DNA from: Nematostella vectensis
Lineage: Eukaryota > Cnidaria > Anthozoa > Actiniaria > Edwardsiidae
Length of the DNA: 60,000 nt
Assembly: GCF_932526225.1 (NCBI RefSeq)
Contig: NC_064047.1
Span: 7,069,501-7,129,500, forward strand
Reading direction: 5' to 3'
In this document: one piece after another, positions 35,701 through 47,700 of the stretch
Position numbering within the stretch: the stretch's first letter is position 1
Layout: each line of letters starts with the position of its first letter
The notes under the pieces: model-generated
The model's database searches: none
What the model was told of the DNA's origin: nothing
The model's input: only the letters and a program-made list of their open reading frames with translations
Program-made: the position numbers and the translations under genes

Positions 35701-38700
35701 CATTGTCTTCCTCTATTTCTACCTCAGGTCCATCATCGACTGACCGTGTAGTGTCCGATACTCCCTCTGAAAATGTATCCTGCTCTTCAGTTTTCCCGTC
35801 TGATAGTGGTTCTTGGTCTGATGTTGTGAAAACAAATGCAGGTTAATGTCGTTTGTATTGCTAGCGCTACCCCAGACAAGGTCTCTTAACACACTGTAAC
35901 ATGAAGTATTCTCTCATTCCATATCAGTGGTGATGGTTAAAGTGATGGTGGTCACGACTGTTTTTACATTAAAAACGGAACATCAAGATACCATTACACT
36001 AGTTAGTAGCGGAGACATATTGTTGGTAAAAACTAATGTTTTTAATGTTTTTACATTAAAAACAGAACATCAAGATACCATTACACTAGTTAGTAGCGGA
36101 GACATATAGTTGGTAAAGGAGACATGAACATTTGAAACAATAGGATATTAAATCATCCTGTTACGTAATCGAGAACCTGCAAAAACAAAACCTACAGTAC
36201 TGACCAACTATGCATGGATAAAGCCTCTACCAACTATGATGGCGCTATTCTACAGTACTGGTCATGGATAAAGCCTCTTCTACCAACTATGCTGGGGCAA
36301 TTCTACAGTACTGGTCATGGATAAACCCTCTTTTACCAACCATGCTGGCGCCATTCTACAGTACTGGTCATGGATAAAGCCTCTTCTACCAACTATGCTG
36401 GCGCCATTCTACAGTACTGGTCATGGATAAACCCTCTTCTACCAACTATACTGGCGCCATTCTACAGTACTGGTCATGGATAAACCCTTTTCTACCAACT
36501 ATGCTGGCGCCATTCTACAGTACTGGTCATGGATAAACCCTTTTCTACCAACTATGCTGGCGCCATTCTAAAATTTAGATGGTGGCGGCACGACACAGGC
36601 ACGAAAAGTTTAGAAAGAGCAAATATTGCAGGGCCGTAGCAGGCCTCCAAAAATTCGGCGGGCACAATACAGAAACATAAAGAAAATATTGGGGGGCCCT
36701 ACTGGTTATTTTCTTATAATTTTTCATAATATTAGGGGGGCACGTGCCCCCAGTACCCCATCCTTGCTACGGCCCTGTATTATAGGACAATGTGCTGCAT
36801 TGTAGTATTGCATTGACAATAAAAACAAAACTCAATATCAAGACAGTCTAGGTCTACACTAGTTGAAATTCAATGAAAAATTAGAAAAGTCGTCCTGTTT
36901 TTCGTCAACTTGTTCAGTAAAATCAATATGAACACTCAAATCCTGAATCCTGGAGACTGTTAAATAAACTGTGGCCCGATGAAAACCCATGGCCTTTCAC
37001 TTACCACAAGTCGGCTCACTATCATTAATATTTTGTGCACAGCTCTGCGATTGTTCCTCTGGCACGCTCTTTCCTGTGATATCATCAGCTTTAATGATGC
37101 TGTAATACAAAGAATAGAACGCTTATATATTTTGCTATAAATTTTTCTTGTTATTGAGTTCAGGGAAGTGAGACCATGTCAACCCACTTTCATAGATAAG
37201 GTGTAGAAAACACTGTAGAAAAAGGAGGATTTGCGTTGTCACCTCTTTACTTCCAGAGGGCCGACGGAAACCCCAACAGACAAAAAAATCTATTAGAATC
37301 CGCGCTATTTAACAGGCCATCCGCTCAAAGAAACTTCCAATAGACACACTGGTTTTAAAATTTGGAAATGCTTTTGCGTTTTTTCGTTTAAAATCACCGG
37401 AGATTGTTACGTAATCGACCGGAAGAAAACTGGTGACAATGCCGCTTTAATATACACTTGGACTGACCCAAGACCGGCGGTTTGCGCATGCTCAATCATC
37501 ACCAGGAAGGAATTGATGCAAAGATCTTTGTCTGTAGACGTGTCAGTGAGTATCACGTCCATCACGCCATTGGTCAGACCTAACAGAACAGACAAGCACA
37601 AGCTTACTTGAAACAGGATAGCTGAGGATATATATCGCTACAATATTGTAAAGTCCTGTGTAAACAAAGGTAGCTTTGCCAGCAGAAATAGCAAGAATTG
37701 CGGGCACAGCAATGTCGACGCCTTTTGTGTACAATGTTGAATGCTGCAAAGAAGGTTAACATTTTTTGTGGTTACAGGGTAGGGTGGGGGGGGCATTGCA
37801 GCTTATTAAAGTGACTGTCCCATGGAATCAAAATAAACTCCGACCGACATTTTCCGTAAAAATTCATTGTGGGATTCAACAGTTAAGAAAAATAAAAAAA
37901 AACATTTGCATACTTTTCATCGATCACTTATTTAGTAACCAGAGATTTTCTTTTCTCACCTTTTCTTTGTGCTACGAATGACTTATTGAGCAGCAGATTA
38001 CATGTAGTTTCCCGAGTCTGTAAGAGAAAGCAAGATAATCAGAATGGCAACAACACCAGACCACAGACAATGGTGACAGCTACTAATAAAAGCGGCAACT
38101 ATGGTTACTGCAAAATAAACAATACACATATATAAAAAAAATAACAGCGAAAGCAACAGTAATAGTAACAATAACAATAATAACAGCTACAACAACAGCA
38201 GCAACAGCAACAATTAACGATGAAAACGAACCAATAATAATCAGTAACACTAGTAATGACGACAACGACAACAACAACAAAAACGACAACAAGGAGTTGA
38301 TGTTACTAACCTGGTCAGACCAAGTTTTTTGCTCTCCAAATGGCTTGATGTCCACAAGCTGACAATGTATAGCCTACAGAGACACATAAAGAGTATGGTT
38401 AAGAAAAGAACTTTCATAAACGATAAAAGACCATTTTTTTCTTATAGCATCATAACAATCGTCAGTTCTGAAGGTATTTTGGTCTGATGTATTACCTATC
38501 GACCAACTTTGTTTGGAAGACCTACTAAAATTCGTAAAAAAAGATTTGCTACATACATACATCCAATCCCTGTATTTCTGTGTACCTGTCTCACATCCAT
38601 TCCCTGTATTCCCGTGTACCTGTCTCACATCCATTCCCTGTATTTCCGTGAACCCGTCTCGCATCCATTCCCTGTATTTCCGTGAACCCGTCTCGCATCC

Positions 38701-41700
38701 ATTCCCTGTATTCCCGTGTACCTGTCTCACATCCATTCCCTGTATTTCCGTGAACCCGTCTCGCATCCATTCCCTGTATTTCCGTGAACCCGTCTCGCAT
38801 CCATTCCCTGTATTCCCGTGTACCTGTCTCACATCCATTCCCTGTATTTCCGTGAACCCGTCTCGCATCCATTCCCTGTATTCCCGTGTACCTGTCTCAC
38901 ATCCATTCCCTGTATTTCCGTGAACCCGTCTCGCATCCATTCCCTGTATTTCCGTGTACCCGTCTCACATTTATTCCCTGTATTTTCGTGTACCCGTCTC
39001 GCATCCATTCCCTGTATTCCCGTGTACCTGTCTCACATCCATTTCCTGTATTTCCTTGTACCTGTCTCGCATCCATTCCCTGTATTTCCGTGTACTTGTC
39101 TCACATCCATTCCCTGTATTTCCGTGAACCCGTCTCACATCCATTCCCTGTATTTCCGTGAACCCGTCTCGCATCTATTCCCTCTATTCCAGTGTACCTG
39201 TCTCACATCCATTTCCTGTATTTCCGTGTACCTGTCTCGCGTCCATTCCCTGTATTTCCGTGTACCCGTCTCCCATCCATTCCCACACCACTTTTCCAGT
39301 GTACCTGTTTCGGGAGATTAAGAAATATGTCCGGTAGTTTCCTGATCTCAGAAAACGCAAGCCTCTCAAAGTTGCCGTAGTCCACATAACTGACATCAAC
39401 TGTCTCGTCACTGTATACGGCTGCAATACAAAACAAACTATTTATACCCTTCTATAAAATCTTCTAGTAATTGTAGTAGACAATCAAAAAGAGCTAACAA
39501 TTAGTAAGAGTCTAATAACTAGGAAAGGACGGATGCCCTCTCTGAGATAGAGGTTTAATCTCTGTTTCATCATATTTCCTCGCATTTTCTGAGTACAACC
39601 GTCTTGAAATAGTTCTACAATAGCTGCTTTTTTTAATAATCTACAAACTCTACTAGTATACCTGTCACAACGGCACGATACCAAACTTTGTCTTCCGAGA
39701 ACCGGGCAGCACACACAAGACCTGAATCACACAACAACATTATTGGAACTGATGTAATAAGGCTCTTGTTTCGCCCTTTTCTTTGCTTAAGGCACCCTAT
39801 CAAACGGTAACATTAGAGGCAGCATTAGAAACTAATTGACCAAACTCACGTTAGATTACCCATTTCCTGTTCCGTATTACTCACAAATATATAACCCTGA
39901 AGTCTAGTTCTTTCCAATATTCTATGAAATGCCGCTGACGATTTCAAACACTTTACCGCTTTCCGTCAAATAAAACAAATGGAATTGCATTTGGTGCTAT
40001 CTGATTGGTAACCGCCTTGCAGAGAGGTTGCGTGGTTGGAAGCAATTGCAGTGCTTGCCAATGACCACTAGCTCTTGAAAATAATCCTCCCCTTCAAAAA
40101 AACCTGCAACTTCGATCCTAAGCAGTTTTCCCTTTGTCAGCCAAGAATCGTATGGCGGTAACCCGATGCCCTTTAATTGCCTTCCACTCCACCACATTTC
40201 TACCTCGTAATCTAGCGAAACAAGGATGATGCTTAACATCTTTTTACTGTATGTTACCTCTATACGGCCAAAGAACTCTGCTGTTGTCCTTCCCTCGCCT
40301 CTTGGTGTTATACAACTTCAACATCTCGTTCATTATGCCACTTAGCTTGACAACCTCTTCACTGTGCAACTGAAAAAGCCAGACCCAGTTTATACCAAGC
40401 ACCTACCGGCAACACCCTTGCTTTTGTAGGAGACGATGGGTTGTTAAAAACCTCGCCTAGCAAGATTCTTTTATACTCTTGGGGAAGCGGTTATTTTATC
40501 TATCATTTTCGTTTGTGCTGTCGCTATTTGAGTTATTCTACTATTTATTACATTATTGTGTTGATATGAGCCTACATATTACCTTGGATTGACATGACTT
40601 TGGTGTAAGTGGAAATGATTATACCTTTTGAAGGAGTAAGCACTAACCATCATAGTGTGTTGATATCGGCATACTTTACAATGGTCTATTGACATGAGCG
40701 TATATATAATCACATCGTGTCGGCCAAAAATTTATCTTCCCTGGTGGTGGTGGTATCCCGTAAAGCAGGATGGTGCGGTGATATTATTGTATATTACCAT
40801 CGTTTGCTGATATGAACGTATATATACCCCTGGTGTGATTATAATAGAATAGATAATACTGATGTGTTGGTGTGAAAGTACATGATACGTGATGATGATA
40901 GCGTATGTAGACACGGTGTGTTCATACCAGCATACATCGCCATGGTATGATTATTTTAATAGAGTATATTACCATGGTGTTTTCATACCAGCTTATATCG
41001 CCATGGTATGATTATTTTAATAGAGTATATTATCATGGTGTTTTCATACCAGCTTATATCGCCATGGTATGATTATTTTAATAGAGTATATTACCATGGT
41101 GTTTTTATACCAGCATATATCGCCACGGTATGATTATTTTAATAGAGTATATTATCATGGTGTTTTATACTGTACCAGCGTATATCATCATGGTATGATT
41201 ATTTCAATAGAGTATATAACCATGGTGTTTTCATACCAGTGTATATCGCAATGGTATGATTATTTTAATAGAGTATATTATCATGGTGTTTTTATACTGT
41301 ACCAGCGTATATCATCATGGTATGATTATTTCAATAGAGTATATTACCATGGTGTTTTTATACCAGCATATATCACCATGGTATGGTTATTTTAACAGAG
41401 TATATTACCGTGTTTTTTTACCAGCGTTATATAGCCATGGTATGATTATTTTAACAGAGTATATTACCATGGTGTTTTTATACCAGCGTATATCATCATG
41501 GTATGATTATTTTAATAGAGTATATAACCATGGTGTCTTCATACCAGCATATATAGCCGTGGTATGATTATTTTAATAGAGTATATTACCATGGTGTTTT
41601 TATACCAGCATATATCACCATGGTATGATTATTTTAACAGAGTATATTATCATGGTGTTTTTATACTGTCCCAGCGTATATCATCATGGTATGATTATTT

Positions 41701-44700
41701 CAATAGAGTATATAACCATGCTGTTTTATACCAGCATATATCGCCATGGTATGATTATTTTAACAGAGTATATTACCATGGTGTTTTTATACCAGCATAT
41801 ATCACCATGGTATGGTTATTTTAACAGAGTATATTACCATGTTTTTTTTACCAGCGTTATATCGCCATGGTATGATTATTTTAACAGAGTATATTACCAT
41901 GGTGTTTTTATATCAGCATAATATTGCCATGGTATGATTATTTTAATAGAGTATATTACCATGGTGTTTTTATACTAGCATATATCGCCATGGTATGATT
42001 ATTTTAATAGAGTATATAACCATGGTGTTTTTATACCAGCTTATACCGTCATTTTATGATTATTTCAATAGAGTATATAACCATGGTGTTTTCATACCAG
42101 CATATATCACAATGGTATGATTACTTTAATAGAATAAATAACCATGGTGTTTTCATACCAGCGTATATCACCATGGTACGATTATTTTTAAAGAGTAAAT
42201 AACATGGTGTTTTTATACCAGCATATATCACCATTGTATGATTATTTTAATACAGTATATGACCATGGTGTTTTCATACCAGCATATATCACCATGGTAC
42301 GATTATTTTAATAGAGTATATAACCATGTTTTTTTACCAGCGTTTATCACCATAGTATCATTATTTTAATATAGTATATAACCATGATGTGTTAATATCA
42401 GCGTATATATGCAATCATACCTTTTGAAGGAAAATCTCATCTGGCCCAGTAACATGTGATACCAGAACATCCGCAAATTGTCCATCTTCAAGTAGCACAG
42501 GATCTTTATAGCTACGCATTGGGAACATTGTGTGCCCTGTCATAACCACAAAAATATGGCTAAGTTCTTTTTTTTTTCACAAAAAGCGGAAATTTTTCTA
42601 CAACTAGTTTAAGTTTTCTATGAGTAGAACCAGGGAAACAGGGGATTGGATAGGGGAAAAAAGCGACATTGGTACAGGCGCGTTTTACGTATCTTGAGCC
42701 TTCCCCCTCCCCCAGATACAGGAACCTCCAGCTTAACGTTCTTTTCCGAGGAGACGAAGGATTCACATTTCCCAATGTAGAGTGCCAGGATTTTACACAA
42801 TGTAAAAACACTGTGTTGAGAAGCGAAGCCCGTATCACTGAGCTATCATAGCTCCTTTTTCAGACATATAGCCAAGATTCTTAACACAAACAGAACGTAG
42901 ACGAAATGATATATACCCTCTGGTACAGAGGCTGGACTCCTGAAGCAAGCCACCTCCAGGAAGACCAAGGCATCTCGTACAGAGGCAGGCCGATCATCAT
43001 CATGTGTGGGCTCGTCATTGTCAGGATTCTTGAGATCGACGTACATCCGGCTCCCACCGCGTCGCCTCAGCACCTTAAAAACAAAGAAAGTAACAGGTAC
43101 TAAATGACTGAATTTTCTTGAGCGTTTTTAGTGTGATGATTATTCAGTGCAAAATGGGATGACTTAGTCGCGACTTCAATTCATATGGTTGTTTGGGGAT
43201 GAACCTTTTTACACTTACGGTCATCAGAAGTGGTTTGTCTCCTGTCAGACTTCCAAATGCTTTGATAGCCTTGGCTGGCCATTTCTCTTCCTGTAAAACA
43301 AATAGTATGTATTAATAAAAAGAAAATAGGATGATGAGTATAATAAAGATAATAATGATAATGATAAAAATAGGTGTGAGGGTTGTGTAGCCACATGATA
43401 AACTTTTTTCAGCGATACTGATGTTATTTAATGACGTCAATCTATCATTTCAACATTAAACTTCTTCTCATCCTGTTGTCGACTGTCACTGTTGAATTAG
43501 CAAGCAGTTACTTGTTAAAATAGTATTTTTTTTAATATTGTACCTTAAATGGTGGTACAATATCCATCAGCGAACAGTTGACAGCGAGGTCAGGCACTTC
43601 CAGAAACTGAGTGGGCATTTTACGCATCCTGAGTCATCAAACATGCAAGCGACATCAAGAACAGTGGCACAAACATGGACAACATTGATTACTGGCAAAT
43701 AACAATCTTACCCCCCCCCCCAAGAAAAAACAAACAAACAACAAACAAGAATTTCGGTATTCCTGTGGCGCCAAATCATTTACGGAAACAGTTATTCTTA
43801 ATTAACCCACTGGAGAGCCGACTAGTCTATATAGACAAGAGGCAGTCTACAGCCAGTCTAAAGTCCCTAAAGCCGCACCTTGTAAGTGGAAGCCACTCGG
43901 TGTTTCCAAAGTCCATGTAGGTGACTTCTACGCTTATGTTGTTGTCAATGGTTGGGACCACATTGGGGTTATTGTCAGAGAATATGTTGATGACTCGAGC
44001 TCTATACCAGAGATTATCAGCCGAGAACTGGGCACACACCATGTCTCCTGTATGGGGGATTGACATCCACAAAGATGGGAGTGAGTGAGTGAGTGAGTGA
44101 GTGAGTGAGTGAGTGAGTGAGTGAGTGAGTGAGTGAGTGAGTGAGTGAGTGAGTGAGTGAGTGAGTGAGTGAGTGAGTGAGTGAGTGAGTGAGTGAGTGA
44201 GTGAGTGAGTGAGTGAGTGAGTGAGTGAGTGAGTGAGTGAGTGAGTGAGTTGAGTGAGTTGAGTGAGTGAGCGAGTTGGGTGGGTGGGTGGGTGGGTGGG
44301 TGAGTTGAGTGAGTGAGTGAGTAAGTGAGTGAGGAGTGAGTGAGTGAGTGAGTGAGTGAGTGAGTGAGTGAGTGAGTGAGTGAGTGAGTGAGTGAGTGAG
44401 TGAGTGAGTGAGTGAGTGAGTGAGTGAGTGAGTGAGCGAGCGAGTGAGCGAGCGAGCGAGCGAGTGAGTTGAGTGAGTGAGTTGAGTGAGTGAGTGAGTG
44501 AGTGAGTTGAGTGAGTGAGTGAGTGAGTTGAGTGAGTGAGTTGAGTGAGTGAGTGAGTGAGTGAGTTGAGTGAGTGAGTGAGTGAGTGAGTGAGTGAGTG
44601 AGTGAGTGAGTGAGTGAGTGAGTGAGTGAGTGAGTGAGTGAGTGAGTGAGTGAGTGAGTGAGTGAGTGAGTGAGTGAGTGAGTGAGTGAGTGAGTGAGTG

Positions 44701-47700
44701 AGTTGAGTGAGTTGAGTGAGTGAGCGAGTTGGGTGGGTGGGTGGGTGGGTGGGTGAGTTGAGTGAGTGAGTGAGTGAGTGAGTGAGTGAGTGAGTGAGTG
44801 AGTGAGTGAGTGAGTGAGTGAGTGAGTGAGTGAGTGAGTGAGTGAGTGAGTGAGTGAGTGAGTGAGTGAGTGAGTGAGTGAGTGAGTGAGTGAGTGAGTG
44901 AGTGAGTGAGTGAGTGAGTTGAGTGAGTTGAGTGAGTGAGCGAGTTGGGTGGGTGGGTGGGTGGGTGGGTGAGTTGAGTGAGTGAGTGAGTAAGTGAGTG
45001 AGGAGTGAGTGAGTGAGTGAGTGAGTGAGTGAGTGAGTGAGTGAGTGAGTGAGTGAGTGAGTGAGTGAGTGAGTGAGTGAGCGAGTGAGTGAGTGAGTGA
45101 GCGAGCGAGTTGAGCGAGCGAGTTGAGCGAGTGAGCGAGCAAGTGAGTTGAGTGAGTGAGTTGAGTGAGTGAGTGAGTTGAGTGAGTGAGTGAGTGAGTG
45201 AGTTGAGTGAGTGAGTGAGTGAGTGAGTGAGTGAGTGAGTGAGTGAGTGAGTGAGTGAGTGAGTGAGTGAGTGAGTGAGTGAGTGAGTGAGTGAGTGAGT
45301 GAGTGAGTGAGTGAGTGAGTGAGTGAGTGAGTGAGTGAGTGAGTGAGTGAGCGAGCGAGCGAGTGAGTTGAGTGAGTTGAGTGGGTGGGTGGGTGGGTGA
45401 GTGAGTTGAGTGAGTGAGTGAGTGAGTTGAGTTGAGTGAGTTGAGTTGAGTTGAGTTGAGTTGAGTTGAGTTGAGTGAGTGAGTGAGTGAGTGAGTGAGT
45501 GAGTGAGTGAGTGAGTGAGTGAGTGAGTGAGTGAGTGAGTGAGTGAGTGAGTGAGTTGAGTGAGTGAGCGAGTTGAGTGGGTGGGTGGGTGGGTGGGTGG
45601 GTGAGTGAGTGAGTGAGCGAGCGAGCGAGCGATCCAGCTAGTAGTTATCATGTGATAATTTGTACGTAAGACTTACCAACGTTGACCTCAAAGACTAGAT
45701 CCTCTGTATCAGCTTCTCTACAGTAAATCTGAATGGCATTCATCATGGCATTGACTTGATCCTGCTCTGCAAGTCGCTGGACCATAAAGTAGCAAGGGTC
45801 TCTGATGTGGGTAACCTGGACCAACTCATGTCGGTCTGCAGGAAAATATTCATGGCCATTATCAAAACAATTGTCATCCTCAAAACTATTATCATGGGAT
45901 ACCTCATACCTCAAAACTCATTGTCACCTCAGAAATCACCATCAAAATCACTGTTGATGTCATCATTGTGATAACAATAATCAGTAAAAACAAACATAGC
46001 CATCGACATCACCATAATTATCATTATCAGAGCAATGGTTATTATCGCCACAATCATCAAAAACAACAACCTACCACTGCCACCATAATAACCACCACCA
46101 TCACCATTAACATTTTGTTATTAATGCTCAATCTGCAAAATAGCTTCTAAACTGACTTCCCATAAATCAATTGGCTATTTCAGAGTTTGACCAATTCTCC
46201 CATTGCCACCAGGAGAAAGTTTCAAAATAGTTAGCAAGAGCGTTTGGGAATAACAGTTCAGATTTTTGATCATATGCTTATGCAAGGTGTAGATCAACAC
46301 AAGGTTGAAAGGTTTGTTAAACGCCTTCTGTAAAACAGAATTGTTGCACCGACGTTTCAAGCATTAGTATTTCGTCTGAGCAAAAAAAAGACCCCCCAAA
46401 AAAGACCTAACTACTCTGTTTCACTAAGGCGTTTAACATACCTTTTCCACCTTGTGTTGATTTACACCTTGTCTACACCACGCCTACACAAACCATCTTG
46501 TTTTTCTACAGCTTGCCTGTAGTCTTTTTAGTTATACCATATGCAGGATTCTTATATCCATATTAGCACAATTTCTAAAACTGGCAAAAGGTCGAGGTGG
46601 CATGTGTCGCACTATAGGACTCACAAGGGATACTGAGAAGCTTTGCAGCTGCAACACTCCTGGTCAGGTTAGCAGAGCGCTCCTCTTGACCTGGTGTATC
46701 TAATATCTCAGGACCAGGTTCTGGCTGGTCGGATTGTGCAGGTTCTTCGTCTGAAGTATCATCTAGTAGATCTTTGTCCTCCGCCTCATCTAATTTCTTC
46801 AGCTGTAAGCTTAAGAATCAAGACAGTAACGTTGAAGTATCAAAGAGAAGCAGATAGCAGATTTATAGGTACTGTAGTGTGGAATACATCTTTTTCAAAA
46901 TTGGACGTCTTTTTTAATAATTATTTCTGGTGAAGGGCTTGACATGAGCAATTTTACTATCTTTCAGAACCCAAACAAAAATCTTAATTTGAAGAAGAAA
47001 TGATAACAGCACGTTTTAAACACAGAGTAGAGTTTGAAGTATAGAGTTTTTTTATCAATAGCTCCATTGTTCCACTGATGTTACAGTACTCTGAAGTCCT
47101 CCATTACTTTGATATCCCATTTAATATAATATTAGCAAAATGAAAGCTTTGATAGGTCAAGAAGAGTTGGTGGTTTGGATACAAAAGCATGTTTGTATCA
47201 TTGTGAGATTGCTATTTACTGTATTACTGTCCTCTTGTTATTCTTGAACAGGGTTTCATGTACAACATAGTCATACAACTCGACTCTGTTTCAGACAAAC
47301 ATGAAAATTATATCTTTTTCTACCTTAAGCTGCTGGTATTCTGAAGTCCTCCATAATTTGATATGGACCGCAAGTATTCTTTATCAACCACGAACCTGGT
47401 CAAAAGATAAAAATCATTGCAGTATGAACACACATGATAACTTTTCTGGATATATTAAGCAGGGGCGGGGGTACCTGCACGTTTCACGAGTTTCAAAAAT
47501 CGGAAATCACGTTTCACAATAAACTGATAAACTGATGACAACAATTAATCTTTACTCGCAAATCACGATTCACATTTTTAAAGAGCATAGATCAAGATTC
47601 ATGCAGATCAAATTTCTCCATTCACGAATCATGGCGAAGGTAGCAATCATAGATCACGGTTTTCAATTTGTCCTTTTACCGATACAGGATAAACACAAAA

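Noticed and set aside
40915-42410. Repeat protein frames MIILIEYITMVFLYQ
   Set aside because: They come from the 61-bp minisatellite, which is not a multiple of three, so the frame shifts with every unit.
43934-45651. Open frames of 402 and 544 codons spelling LTHS repeats
   Set aside because: They are the GAGT tetranucleotide array read through; the array lies in the intron between two phase-matched Tudor 1 exons.
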